From: Microcoleus vaginatus HSN003 | Lineage (GTDB): Bacteria; Cyanobacteriota; Cyanobacteriia; Cyanobacteriales; Microcoleaceae | Reading direction: 5' to 3' | Length of the DNA stretch: 64,000 bases | NCBI RefSeq assembly: GCF_022701255.1 | Contig: NZ_CP031705.1 | Span: 5,828,001 to 5,892,000 of the forward strand | In this document: one piece after another, positions 44,188 through 54,499 of the stretch | Position numbering within the stretch: position 1 is the first letter of the stretch | Layout of the letters: each line of letters starts with the position of its first letter | The notes under the pieces: generated by a model | Told to the model about the DNA's origin: nothing | Seen by the model: only the letters and a program-made list of their open reading frames with translations | Databases searched by the model: none | Program-made: the position numbers and the translations under genes

Positions 44188-46215
44188 TTAGTTTTTTTCT
44201 AGCAACCAATAAGTCATCATATTCCCCTTACCTTTTACCGGAATTACGCCTCGCCTCTCAAACAAATACTTATCTTTCAAAAGCTCATAAGTAACATCAG
44301 TAACTTGAATTCTGCCTGCAAAACCCGTAGCTTCCATCCTCGCCGCCACATTCACCGTATCTCCCCACAAATCATACGTAAACTTGCTCACACCAATTAC
44401 TCCCGCAACCACCGGCCCGGAATTGATGCCAACGCGAATTGCCAGTTTTTCCCCTGTCTCGGCGCACAACTTTGCTATTTTTGCCTGCATTCCCAGGGCC
44501 ATTTGGGCGATCGCCTCGGCGTGATCCTGTCTCGGCGTAGGCAACCCCCCGACTACCATGTAAGCATCGCCAATAGTCTTAATTTTCTCCACCCCGTACT
44601 TTTCAGCTAACTGGTCGAAGTGGGAAAAAATTACGTTCAAGCGCTTTACCAACTCGGTGGGAGACATTCTAGCAGACAACTCAGTAAAGCCAACAATATC
44701 AGCAAATAAAACACTTACTTGAGCAAAACTGTCGGCGATCGTGCTTTGCTCTGCCTTCAAGCGTTCTGCGATTGGTTTGGGTAAAATATTTAACAGCAAC
44801 TTCTCGCTTTGTTCTTGTTGAACTTTTAGCGCTTCTTGCGCTAATTTGCGCTCTGTAATGTCAGAAACAGTACCCTCATAGTAGATCAGCTCACCTTTTG
44901 AATCTCGAACAGCCCGGACATTTTCTGACACCCAAATCCGCCGCCCGTCTTTGCGACATACCATAGATTCAAATCCAGAAACGGCATTTTCAGCATCCAT
45001 AGCAGCCACAAATTCGAGGCGGCGTTCCTGGTCAACGTACAGTTGCTGAGCAATATTTGTAATGTCGGACATCAGTTCTTCAGGGGATTCGTAACCGTAC
45101 AATTTTGCCAAAGCTGGATTAGCGCTGACATAGCCTCCTGAAGGCGTGCTTTGAAAAATGCCTTCCAGCGCATTTTCTACAATGCTGTGATATTTTTCTT
45201 GAGCGATACGCAGCAATTCTTCTGCTTGTTTGCGCTGAATCAAAGAACCTAATTGAGTGCCGACTGCATTAAAAACGTCTATAAATCGCGCGTCTTTCCG
45301 ACAAGACGAAATTTTAAAGAAAACTAGCACGGCCAATACTTCATCGTCTACCAAAATCGGCACGCCAAAACCCGCTTTGAATCCAAGTTCTAGTGCTATT
45401 TGACTTCGGAGAAAATGCGGGTATCCCCGGGAAATATCTTCTACCCATTCCGGTTGTTTGGATGCCCAAACTCGTCCCGGTAGCCCTATATTCATGGCAA
45501 ATGTCAGTTGTTGGCTTTGGGTGCGGAACGATTCCATCCTCGGGTTGCTTGCATACCAGCCCCGGGCCGATCGCAGGACTGTTCCTTCTGCATCGGGAAT
45601 CCAAGCTTCTCCTACATCCCATCCGATTGTTTCGCCAACGTGGTGCAGAATTACTTCTAAAGCTGAGTGAAAGTCTACAGCTTCGCCGATCGCCCGCGTA
45701 GTTTCCAGCAAAAACCGAATTGATTCTTCAGCCCGCTGACGTTCTGCGATTTCTTCCTGCAATCTAGAATTGCGATCGTGCAGTTCCCTAGCTTGCAGTT
45801 GCAGTTTGGATTGCAGCGAACGAAGGGAAAGTTGGTTTTGGACGCGGGCTAAAACTTCTTCTACTTGAAACGGTTTAGTAATATAATCTACTCCTCCTAC
45901 TTGAAAAGCTTTAACTTTTTCCATAACGTCATCTAGCGCACTAATAAAAATTACCGGAATATCTTTAGTTTGTTGGCTTAACTTTAACTTCTCACAAACT
46001 TCATAGCCGTTCATTTGCGGCATATTAATATCTAATAAAATTAGATCGGGAGGAGATATTTGCGCCCCTTGCAAAGCCAAGTGTCCGTTAATAGCCTTCC
46101 TGACATGATACCCGTACGCTGTCAGCATAGTCGATAAAAGTCGCAAGTTGTCCGGCATATCGTCAACGATCAGAATGTCTTTAGGAGTCGCTGGTAATGG
46201 ATGGTCGTTCATCAT
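44188..46215 (-). CDS. REC-GAF-PAS-adenylate cyclase
   Basis: 675 residues. REC about 12-130 (DILIVDDMPDNLRLL, phospho-Asp in LILLDINMPQMNG, Lys in YITKPFQ); coiled coil; GAF about 170-325; PAS about 335-455 with a PAC motif GTVSDITERK; cyclase about 490-670: metal Asp in LFADIVGFTELSARM, IKTIGDAYMVVGG, and DLWGDTVNVAARM. The Lys-Asp pair fits ATP as substrate, so cAMP is the expected product. The start codon lies inside the end of the upstream hybrid kinase gene (35-bp overlap), so the two are translationally coupled. Confidence 0.92.
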   Translation of the reverse strand: MMNDHPLPATPKDILIVDDMPDNLRLLSTMLTAYGYHVRKAINGHLALQGAQISPPDLILLDINMPQMNGYEVCEKLKLSQQTKDIPVIFISALDDVMEKVKAFQVGGVDYITKPFQVEEVLARVQNQLSLRSLQSKLQLQARELHDRNSRLQEEIAERQRAEESIRFLLETTRAIGEAVDFHSALEVILHHVGETIGWDVGEAWIPDAEGTVLRSARGWYASNPRMESFRTQSQQLTFAMNIGLPGRVWASKQPEWVEDISRGYPHFLRSQIALELGFKAGFGVPILVDDEVLAVLVFFKISSCRKDARFIDVFNAVGTQLGSLIQRKQAEELLRIAQEKYHSIVENALEGIFQSTPSGGYVSANPALAKLYGYESPEELMSDITNIAQQLYVDQERRLEFVAAMDAENAVSGFESMVCRKDGRRIWVSENVRAVRDSKGELIYYEGTVSDITERKLAQEALKVQQEQSEKLLLNILPKPIAERLKAEQSTIADSFAQVSVLFADIVGFTELSARMSPTELVKRLNVIFSHFDQLAEKYGVEKIKTIGDAYMVVGGLPTPRQDHAEAIAQMALGMQAKIAKLCAETGEKLAIRVGINSGPVVAGVIGVSKFTYDLWGDTVNVAARMEATGFAGRIQVTDVTYELLKDKYLFERRGVIPVKGKGNMMTYWLLEKN

Positions 46216-49200
46216 AATATAATTGAGTTAAATCGATAATGATATCTATCCGAAAATTATCGACTAAATCTGTTAAAGCGTTAGCGAGATTTGCCTCAGT
46301 TTCGGGAATTTCCTTGATGAGTTCGAGGATGCGGTGGTCATCTACACAAAGTGCTGCTCGGTGCAACTCGACCACCCAGCCTGTAGGCATTACACTCAAA
46401 TCCTCGGTGGTCAAACTTTTAAGCAGCGTCGGTGTTGAAAAAGAACTAGATAGGTTTTCTTTCTCATAAATATAACGCAGGTTCAGGTGATACGCTATCT
46501 TTTCAAAAAGTACCTCTTCCCGAAACGGTTTACAAATCAAATCGTTACAACCAGCAGACAAAATTATTTGCCGCTGCTCGTCAAAAGCACTAGCAGTCAG
46601 GGCAATAATTATTGTTTCTCTACCTTCTAGAGTTTTCTTGATCTCTCTTGTCGCTTCATACCCATCCATCACGGGCATCAGCATATCCATTAATATCAGG
46701 TGCGGCTTCCAAGTTGAATGCAAAGCAATTGCTTCTTGACCGTTAGTTGCTTCGCAGACTTCAAATCCCAGCGGAACCAGGAGCTTAAGCAGCAGTTGGC
46801 GATTTTCCGCTACATCTTCAACTATTAATATCCGATAAGTTTCTTGTCCGGCTTCTAAAGCAATAACTTGTTTAACCGGCGATTTTTCTTGTTCATCACT
46901 TTCTGTTACCACGTTAACCGAGATATTAAAGCTGAAAGTTGTGCCTTGGTTGAGTTTACTTTCAACAGCAATATCACCTCCCATAATGCGGACAAACTGT
47001 TGGCTGATAGGCAATCCTAGACCCGTTCCCTGCATGGATTTTCGACCAGTTTCGGTTTGTACAAAGGGCTTGAATAATGTGGAAATTTCCGAGGGAGAAA
47101 TGCCGAACCCAGTGTCGGCAATTTCAAAATACAATTGGTTTGTGTTTTCTTCGGTGGTGTCTTTTTCAGCTTGGCTGCTGACGCGCAAAGTAACGGTTCC
47201 GTGTTGAGTAAATTTAATCGCATTGCCGAGGAGGTTAATTAAAACTTGCCGCAATTTAGCTTCGTCTGTTTGAATGTACTGCGGCAAATCCTCGGCATTT
47301 TCAAAAATTAGGTGCAAACCTTTTGAGTTTGCTTTTAGTTGCAGCATTTCTTTGAGACTGTTGAGAAGGTTGTATAGATTGAAGCGGCTGGGATTGATAG
47401 TAATTTGACCGGCTTCTATTTTGGACATTGACAAAACATCATTGATGAGTTCGAGCAAATGTTCGCCGCTGCGATTGATAATTTCTATGTACTCTTTTTG
47501 TTCTTGCGTGATAGAAATGTTGCGAGCCATGACTTGCGAAAAACCGAGAATAGCGTTGAGAGGCGTGCGGAGTTCGTGGCTCATGGAAGCGAGAAATTGG
47601 CTTTTGGCGCGGTTGGCAACTTCGGCGTTTTCTTTGGATTTAATCAGTTCCATGGACTGCCTTTGAGTGCGGGTGAGCAATTCCGCTTGCTGTAATGCTA
47701 CTCCTAGCTGAGTACCTACATCAACTACAACGTTGATTTCAGCTTCACTCCACTGGCGGGGAGCCGAATTTTGATAGGATGCTAGTAATCCCCAGAGCTT
47801 TTTACCGCAGAAAATTGGCACAATAATGTAGGATTTAGCTTGAAATTTTTCTAGCAATTGGATGTAACAAATATCGAATCCTTGCTTGTAAATATCTGGG
47901 ACACAAAGGTAAGTTGTACCTCGGCTGTAGGGCCCGCCTTGGGTTTCTTGCAAATAGGTATCGCGTACTTCTTGTGAGGGGCTATCTAATTCTTTGACAA
48001 CGCAACGGTCGCTGTCTAAAGCGTCTTCAGTAAAGTGAGAATCGATCTCCTGTGCTTGGATGAAAGAAACCCACTTGTGGTCACGGGATTCCGCTACAAA
48101 TTCGCCGCTCCAGTCTGGATTGAAACGGTAAATGGCGACTCGATCGCACTTCATGGTTTGGCGCAATTCTCGGGTTGTGGCGTAAAAAATTTCTCGGATA
48201 TCTAAAGTCTGGCGCATTCTTTCAATGACGCGGGCGATCGCTCTTTGTCGTAAAGCACTTTCTTGCAGTTCGGTTTCTGCTTGCTTGCGTTGGGTAATAT
48301 CTACAGCCATTAAAGCAATGCCGATCGCTGTACCGTTATCGTCAATTAGCTGAGTATTGTACCACTCGCAGATGATAATTCTGCCGTCTTTGGTCAGATT
48401 TTCGGAAGTGCTACTGGATTTGGCGTTCAACTCCTGATTTAAAATATCAGATAATTGCGGGTGGTAGCTTTCAGGTACGATTAAATCGGAGGCGACTCGA
48501 CCAATCGCTTCTTGCTCGCTGTAGCCAAAAATAGCAACGGCCGCGGGATTCCAAGTGATAATTTCTAAATTGAGGTTTAACTCGATAACTGCGAGCGGCG
48601 TTTGCTGCAATAAAAATGAGATTCTTTGCTGCGATGCTAGCAGTTTTTCTTCGGATAATTTGCGGTCTGTGATGTCATTAGCAGTGCCGAGAATTTGTTT
48701 GGGTTTACCATCCTTTGTTCTGAGAAATACTGTATCCCAACTGTGAATCCACCGCCATTCACCGTTTTTGTGCCTCATCCGGTATTGAAATTCAAGGATA
48801 TGACCGTCTTTGGCTAGCTCCAATTTTTGGAGGTTTTCAAACAACTTTGGCAAATCGTCGGTGTTGACCAGCGTTGGGATCATTGCTGTACCCATATCTT
48901 GTATTTCTTGGGCGGTGTATCCGAGCATCGTCGAAATTTGTCGGTTGGTGTAAACATTCCGCTGTTCAATTAAATCGTAAACGTACAATAGGTTGGGATT
49001 GGAATCGGCGATCGCTTGAATGAAGTGCTGGCTTTCTCTGAGTGCGGATTCTGTTTGTTTGCGAACACTAATATCTCGCGCCACGATAATCACTGAATCT
49101 AGAGTAAGCGGAGAAACTTTAGCGTCGAGACAAACTTCGCGCTCTCCGAGTTGAAAGCTATATTCAACATTGATGCTTTGCTGCGTTTTTAGAACTTGTT

Positions 49201-50959
49201 TGATGGCATTTAATACCAAATCTGCCACAGGTTCCGGCAAGACTTCGTGAGCGGTTTTGTTAATCATTTCGCTTGGAGGCTTCACCAAATTCGTTGATGC
49301 TGTCGGAGCGATTTTGAGGCAGCGCCCTTCGGCATTTCTCACTAAAACTGTGTCAGTCATAGCGGCAAAAATAGCCCGCAATTCTGCTTCAGATTCTTGC
49401 AGAGCTTGCTCAGCGCAGATGCGGGTGCGAATTTCTGCTTGCAGCAGTTTATTTTGCCGATCGAGCTGCTCAAGCCGGTTTTTTTCTCGATCGATCAGTT
49501 GAGCTTGAGCGATCGCAATCCCTACTTGAGCCGCTACAGCTTCTAACAAGTCGATTTCATCGGATGTCCATTCCCGGTAGCGATCGCACTGGTGCAAACA
49601 GATAGCGCCGTTTGCTCTACCTTGGTAGGAAGTGCGAATTGCCAGCATCGATTTCAACCCAACCTTCTGGCAAATCGGTTGAACAGCTTGCAACAGAGGG
49701 TCTGAATAAACATTATTGGAGGCGATCGCCATATCTTGTATCATCATTTGTACGACGTGAGGATTGCCCCAAATTGGAATGGGTACGTTCCAAACAGATT
49801 CGCACTCGGGTTCGAGATACTCGGCCGCCAAAGGAAGATCGACTTGGGGGGTAGTAACGTAAGTATGAATCAAACAGCGATTGGCGCAGAATGCCAGACC
49901 GATTTGAGTTGCAGCTATTTGAAATATTTGTTCTGGCTGCAAGCTTGAGCGAATTTCTTGAGTTATTTTTGCAATTAGCAATTCTCGTTGAACTTGCCGT
50001 TCTAAAGCAGCTTTAGCTCCAGCCATTTCTATTTCTGCGTGCTTGCGCTCGCTGATATCAAAAAGTACGCCATACCAAACAATATCGCCATTATCGCGCA
50101 TTTCTGGCTGAGAATTAGATTGCAGCCATTTGAGTTTACCCGACGGTGTAATAATCCGCCATTCAAAGGCAAAAGGTTCTAAAGTGTGGGCGCTACTAGC
50201 AAGTTTTTTGACCAGATATTCTTGGTCATCTGGATGATTTTGCTCGAAGCAAAAGTTTGGATTTATTAATATTTCCTCACTCTCTAATTCGTAAATCTTC
50301 CGACAAGCATAACTAATATATTCAAACTTGAAACTTCCATCGGGCTTCTTTATAAATTGATAAAGAACTCCCGGTATATTGACCGCCAATTTCTGCAACC
50401 GTGCTTTGCTTTCCCGGAGTGATTGTTCTGTCCGCTTGCGAAATTCTACCTCTTGTTGCAGTTGGGCATTCTGCTGTTTTAATTGTTTTGATAGCTGTTG
50501 TATAGTCAATTGACTTTCGATTCGCACTAAAACTTCTTCCACTTGAAAAGGCTTAGTAATGTAGTCAACACCGCCGACTTCAAAAGCTTTGACTTTGTGA
50601 AAAGTTTCCTCAAAAACGCTCAAGAAAATAACCGGAATTTCCCTAGTTTTTTCGTTAGCTTTCAGTCGGGCGCACACTTCATAGCCGTTCATTTTGGGCA
50701 TGGCAATATCCAGCAAAATTAAGTCGGGGAGAACGGTAAAATTAGCATTGACCACCATTTCTCCCGAAATCGCCCGCTGAACTTTATACCCTTCTTTCGT
50801 CAGTATGTTTGATATAAACCGCAGGTTTTGGGGTTGATCGTCAATAATTAAAATGTGAATCTTTTCTTTATCTAATATCATTTTGGGTCTAAGTCTTGTG
50901 AATTTTTTACTGCTAGTAGAGTGATTATTTAATAAGTTTAGCGATTCTTTTGCGGTCAT
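46181..50959 (-). CDS. Hybrid histidine kinase, REC-PAS-GAF-PAS(x3)-GAF-HK-REC
   Basis: 1592 residues, soluble. N-terminal REC about 33-150 (ILIIDDQPQNLRFI, phospho-Asp in LILLDIAMPKMNG); PAS about 200-320; GAF about 335-500; PAS domains about 530-650, 655-780 and 785-905; GAF about 925-1100; HisKA with H-box FLASMSHELRTPLNAILGFS near 1130; HATPase about 1250-1375 (NLLGNAIKFT, GTGLGLPISQQ); second REC about 1400-1520 (ILIVEDVAENRQLL, LMDMLMPVMDG). A short helical tail ends it. Several GAF domains have the CDRVAIYRFNPDWSG type of motif, found in phytochrome-like proteins, but no clear bilin-binding Cys is seen. A second possible start is ATG 50881. Confidence 0.9.
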   Translation of the reverse strand: MTAKESLNLLNNHSTSSKKFTRLRPKMILDKEKIHILIIDDQPQNLRFISNILTKEGYKVQRAISGEMVVNANFTVLPDLILLDIAMPKMNGYEVCARLKANEKTREIPVIFLSVFEETFHKVKAFEVGGVDYITKPFQVEEVLVRIESQLTIQQLSKQLKQQNAQLQQEVEFRKRTEQSLRESKARLQKLAVNIPGVLYQFIKKPDGSFKFEYISYACRKIYELESEEILINPNFCFEQNHPDDQEYLVKKLASSAHTLEPFAFEWRIITPSGKLKWLQSNSQPEMRDNGDIVWYGVLFDISERKHAEIEMAGAKAALERQVQRELLIAKITQEIRSSLQPEQIFQIAATQIGLAFCANRCLIHTYVTTPQVDLPLAAEYLEPECESVWNVPIPIWGNPHVVQMMIQDMAIASNNVYSDPLLQAVQPICQKVGLKSMLAIRTSYQGRANGAICLHQCDRYREWTSDEIDLLEAVAAQVGIAIAQAQLIDREKNRLEQLDRQNKLLQAEIRTRICAEQALQESEAELRAIFAAMTDTVLVRNAEGRCLKIAPTASTNLVKPPSEMINKTAHEVLPEPVADLVLNAIKQVLKTQQSINVEYSFQLGEREVCLDAKVSPLTLDSVIIVARDISVRKQTESALRESQHFIQAIADSNPNLLYVYDLIEQRNVYTNRQISTMLGYTAQEIQDMGTAMIPTLVNTDDLPKLFENLQKLELAKDGHILEFQYRMRHKNGEWRWIHSWDTVFLRTKDGKPKQILGTANDITDRKLSEEKLLASQQRISFLLQQTPLAVIELNLNLEIITWNPAAVAIFGYSEQEAIGRVASDLIVPESYHPQLSDILNQELNAKSSSTSENLTKDGRIIICEWYNTQLIDDNGTAIGIALMAVDITQRKQAETELQESALRQRAIARVIERMRQTLDIREIFYATTRELRQTMKCDRVAIYRFNPDWSGEFVAESRDHKWVSFIQAQEIDSHFTEDALDSDRCVVKELDSPSQEVRDTYLQETQGGPYSRGTTYLCVPDIYKQGFDICYIQLLEKFQAKSYIIVPIFCGKKLWGLLASYQNSAPRQWSEAEINVVVDVGTQLGVALQQAELLTRTQRQSMELIKSKENAEVANRAKSQFLASMSHELRTPLNAILGFSQVMARNISITQEQKEYIEIINRSGEHLLELINDVLSMSKIEAGQITINPSRFNLYNLLNSLKEMLQLKANSKGLHLIFENAEDLPQYIQTDEAKLRQVLINLLGNAIKFTQHGTVTLRVSSQAEKDTTEENTNQLYFEIADTGFGISPSEISTLFKPFVQTETGRKSMQGTGLGLPISQQFVRIMGGDIAVESKLNQGTTFSFNISVNVVTESDEQEKSPVKQVIALEAGQETYRILIVEDVAENRQLLLKLLVPLGFEVCEATNGQEAIALHSTWKPHLILMDMLMPVMDGYEATREIKKTLEGRETIIIALTASAFDEQRQIILSAGCNDLICKPFREEVLFEKIAYHLNLRYIYEKENLSSSFSTPTLLKSLTTEDLSVMPTGWVVELHRAALCVDDHRILELIKEIPETEANLANALTDLVDNFRIDIIIDLTQLYYDERPSITSDS

Positions 50960-51647
50960 AATTTTTATTATTTTTTTTCGTTCTCATCAACCAAAATACT
51001 AATTTTAGATATTAGCCCATTAAATAACGCAGCTTCTATACTTTAAACTTATTAGTTAGTTGCTCGTTTTAAGTTAGCCACTCAAATTAACCTTATTTTA
51101 ATTATATTTAATTTCCCCCACAACTCCCATTATTTGCTCTCCAAATTAAGTCCGCTGAAAAACAATCATCACTTAGGTACTCTCGACCAAAGCAACCGGG
51201 TTTTTTAACTTTGTTCAAGGGCTGCGACCAATTATTTTCGTAAAAGCCAGTTGATACAGGCCAGTTTTTTCCTGGACTTTAGGATTAAAAGTCTCAGGAG
51301 GATAACGCAAGTTGGTGGACATTCTGCTACCACATTCAAAGGGTTTTAGCAGAGATATACACCTAGACGTACCGCGAGGCGAAGAAACCGGGTTTTTTAC
51401 TGTTGTCGCTGTAACGAAATATGGCTGTGAAAAAGCTCGGTTTCCACGCACCAACCCCTGAGTCTTAAGATATTTATAGATGACTAAGCTATCGCCCATT
51501 GAAATTGCCTATTCGAGGCGGGCGGGACACCTCACTCATTGTTTGATTGTTTTTTGACATACAATTTAAATGCCGCAACAGCTTAAGAGTATAGCTCGCT
51601 CATCCCGCACCCATAGCCTACGCTCTAAACTATTGTCTTGGTCTTTT
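50960..51647. other. 688-bp spacer with AACCGGGTTTTTTA repeats
   Basis: No gene supported. AACCGGGTTTTTTA occurs at 51194 and 51386, and related palindromic AGAAACCCGGTTTCT sequences occur at 24073 and 24110. A 94-codon minus-strand frame at 51215-51499 runs through these repeats and is probably not a gene. Confidence 0.5.
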
Positions 51648-52157
51648 CTATGCCAGCAATTCCTTAAGTTTAGCAATGTTTTCACTGCTCAAGTAAATTT
51701 TAATTTCTAGTTCTTGCTCAGATTCCCACAGCAGCAGCATATTATCTTCGCCCAAGGCGATTTCGGGATTGTTTAATTCAAGTGTTTGATATTTAACTTC
51801 GGGAATTCCTACGCTAATTACCAGTTCCGATTCCAACTGAGGATAGATGTACAACTGCTGTTGCAAGTTATCAAGTTCTAATTTGTTAACAGTGTTGTTA
51901 CGTTGGACAGGAGAATCGGGTATGTACCAATAGAGAGTTTCCTCCCGAATTTCGGGATTGACTATCACAAATGTTTCGTCAAAACGCTGGGGATGCCAGT
52001 GAATTTCGCTCAGGCCGCCGATTTGCGGAATTAGTCGCTCTACCCAGCTAATTTCTTTGCCATTGAGGTTTCCCCACCACTCACTGATAGTATCGAGATT
52101 GTCAGCATTTTCGGGGTGGCTGCTGCCGGACTGCCAGACTGTTTTTAGGTGTTGCAT
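51648..52157 (-). CDS. Protein of unknown function, 169 residues
   Basis: Starts MQHLKTVWQSGSSHPENADN. Soluble, acidic, Trp- and Glu-rich, with no motif I recognise; the segment QIGGLSEIHWHPQRFDETFV and the end IYLSSENIAKLKELLA suggest a beta-rich domain with a terminal helix. It is divergent from the histone-deacetylase-like gene with a 77-bp gap. Length and codon use are those of a normal gene. Confidence 0.65.
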   Translation of the reverse strand: MQHLKTVWQSGSSHPENADNLDTISEWWGNLNGKEISWVERLIPQIGGLSEIHWHPQRFDETFVIVNPEIREETLYWYIPDSPVQRNNTVNKLELDNLQQQLYIYPQLESELVISVGIPEVKYQTLELNNPEIALGEDNMLLLWESEQELEIKIYLSSENIAKLKELLA

Positions 52158-52234
52158 ATACAGGTTCTCCAGCGAACTTAAAGTTGAGATTGCAGGCTTT
52201 CAATTGGAGATTCATTCGTTATACAATAATTTTA

Positions 52235-53152
52235 ATGGACTTACCAATTATTTACCACGAAGATTACGTTGCACCTCTGCCACCGGATCACCGCTTCCCG
52301 ATGGCAAAGTTTCGGATGCTTTACCAGATGCTGCTCGCGGAGGGGGTAGCAGATCAATCGCAATTTCACGCTCCCGAACTTCCCCCTCAAGAATGGATTG
52401 AATTAGTCCACGACCACTCCTATGTTCAAGCTTACTGCAACGGGACGCTCGATAACAAAGCGACTCGGCGAATTGGTCTGCCTTGGAGTCGGGCTCTTGC
52501 TAATCGCACTTGCATTGCGGTTGCAGGAACTGTACTAACTGCAAAGCTCGCTTTAGACTACGGTTTGGCTTGCAATACTGCGGGCGGAACTCATCACGCC
52601 TTCCCTGCTTTTGGGTCGGGTTTTTGTATTTTTAATGATTTGGCGATCGCCTCTCGCGTCTTGCAAAAAAATGGTTTAGTTCGCAAAGTTTTAATTGTCG
52701 ATTTAGATGTCCACCAAGGAGACGGAACGGCCGTAATATTCCAAGAGGATAGCAGCGTTTTTACTTTCTCAATGCACTGCGAAGTCAATTTTCCCGGCAC
52801 TAAACAAAAGGGCGATTTAGATGTACCTTTGCCTGTGGGTATGGAGGACGACGAATATTTACAAACATTGGATAAATTCTTACCAGATTTGCTTTCAAAT
52901 GTCAAGCCAGATTTAGTTTTGTACGATGCTGGAGTAGACCCTCATCACGGTGACAAACTGGGAAAATTAGCTTTAACTGATACGGGGTTATTTCGCCGGG
53001 AAATGCAAGTTTTGACGGCCTGTTTGGCTGGCGGCTATCCCGTTGCCTGCGTGATTGGCGGGGGCTATTCCGATGACGCTAAGGGGTTAGTTTACCGACA
53101 TTCGCTGCTGCACCGAGCCGCCAGTCAAGCCTACAGGCAGTATCGACTTTGA
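52235..53152 (+). CDS. Histone deacetylase / AcuC family protein
   Basis: 305 residues from MDLPIIYHEDYVAPLPPDHR. Zinc-dependent deacetylase fold. Catalytic His pair in GGTHHAFPAFGSGFCIFND near 128, metal ligands in LIVDLDVHQGDGTAV near 165 and the Asp in YDAGVDPHHGDKLG near 250, then GGGYSDD near 290. In bacteria the substrates are acetylated small molecules (polyamines, acetoin-related) or proteins. The frame is open to 52184 but the conserved start is at 52235. Confidence 0.92.
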   Translation: MDLPIIYHEDYVAPLPPDHRFPMAKFRMLYQMLLAEGVADQSQFHAPELPPQEWIELVHDHSYVQAYCNGTLDNKATRRIGLPWSRALANRTCIAVAGTVLTAKLALDYGLACNTAGGTHHAFPAFGSGFCIFNDLAIASRVLQKNGLVRKVLIVDLDVHQGDGTAVIFQEDSSVFTFSMHCEVNFPGTKQKGDLDVPLPVGMEDDEYLQTLDKFLPDLLSNVKPDLVLYDAGVDPHHGDKLGKLALTDTGLFRREMQVLTACLAGGYPVACVIGGGYSDDAKGLVYRHSLLHRAASQAYRQYRL

Positions 53153-53294
53153 GCCAGAGCGACGATACTTCCGAAATATGGCCGAAAAAACAGTCTCCCT
53201 CACCCAAACGAATAAAAATACTATTAGCGATCGCTCCACCTTGCCATATCGGTACAACTTGAGCTAAAAAGTTGTTAAACAAACAACGGTACTT

Positions 53295-54304
53295 ATGTCG
53301 AAGGCCAGCGAGTCCAATCACCCATATCCACTGCTGGTTGTCATTGTTAACTACCGAACCTCTAGTTTGACAATTGACTGCTTGCGCTCTCTAGTTAGCG
53401 AAGTGCCATCGCTGCCCGGTATGCGGGTCGCAGTTGCTGACAATGCTTCAGGCGATCGCTCAGTCGAAGAAATTAGTAGTGCGATCGCCTCAGAAGGCTG
53501 GAGCGAATGGGCATCCTTCGTTCCCCTAGACCGTAACGGCGGATTTGCCTTCGGCAACAACGCCCTGATCCGTCCCGCCCTACAATCCACCAATCCCCCC
53601 CTTACTTCCTGCTGCTCAACCCCGACACCATAGTTCGCCCCGGCGCCTTAAAAGCCCTCGTCGATTTCATGGACACTCATCCCGAAGCCGGCATCGCCGG
53701 CAGCCGCTTGGAAGACCCCGACGGCACGCCCCAGGAGTCAGCTTTTCGGTTTCACAACCTCTTGACCGAACTCGATTTTGGTTGGCGCACAGGCTTTATA
53801 TCCAAGTTATTAGCCAACTGGGCCGCAGCGCCTCCCATTTCCCAAGAAACCTGTCAAACTGATTGGGTAGCTGGAGCCAGCATGATCGTCCGTCGCGAAG
53901 TATTTGAAAAGATTGGCTTGATGGATGAAGCTTATTTCATGTACTGCGAAGAAATGGACTTTTGTCTGCAAGCGAACAAAGCTGGCTGGAGTTGCTGGTA
54001 CGTACCCGAAAGTCGCGTTGTCCACTTAGTCGGCCAAAGCTCAGGCGTCACTGACACCAAAAAGCCCGCCAAGAGGCTGCCCACCTATTGGTTTGATTCC
54101 CGGCGTAGGTACTTTATCAAAAACTACGGCTTGGTTTACACAGCATTAACTGATGTATCCTGGGCTTCGGGTTTTGCAGCCTGGAGGGTGCGCCGCGTAC
54201 TTCAAGGCAAACCCGATGGCGATCCACCACAATTGCTGAGGGATTTTGTATTAAATAGTGTATTTTTTAAGGGGGGTAAGATTGAAAAATCCAAAAACTT
54301 TTAA
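53295..54304 (+). pseudogene. Family 2 glycosyltransferase, frameshifted in a C7 tract
   Basis: The first frame (53295-53633) has LLVVIVNYRTSSLTIDCLRS, ADNASGDRS and VPLDRNGGFAFGNNALI, all GT2 N-terminal motifs. At C7 (53595-53601) it leaves frame and stops at TAG 53631. With one more C the frame continues YFLLLNPDTIVRPGALKALV (DxD region NPD), then DWVAGASMIVRREVFEKIGL and FMYCEEMDFCLQANKAG, to TGA-free end at 54304; the total becomes exactly 337 codons. The rest is undamaged. It resembles rhamnosyltransferase-type GT2 enzymes of polysaccharide synthesis. Switch, recent mutation or read error are all possible. Confidence 0.85.
53595..53601. repeat. C7 homopolymer in the GT2 coding region
   Basis: Seven C in a row directly at the frame break. 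Eight C (or five) would restore one 336-residue protein. A slippage-prone tract of this kind is a typical contingency locus, though seven is short for high-frequency switching. Confidence 0.7.
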
Positions 54305-54499
54305 AGGGAGTTGGTAAATCGGTCAAAGCCAACTAAACCAGGTTAACCTAGGCAAGCAAAATATTTTATGATGCAGCCGAGAAAGTAGTATTCTCGAGCG
54401 ATAAAACCGGATTGCTCCTTCCTCAAAAACCTGATAGACCCATTCATATCCTCGGCATCTAGCAATAGAGTAAACAAAAAATAGTGTCAATTAGAGCTT
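54305..54499. other. 195-bp spacer
   Basis: Nothing recognised between the GT2 gene and the first acetyltransferase; probably a promoter region. Confidence 0.4.

Noticed and set aside
51215..51499. 94-codon minus-strand frame
   Set aside because: Runs across AACCGGGTTTTTTA repeats; no ribosome site.
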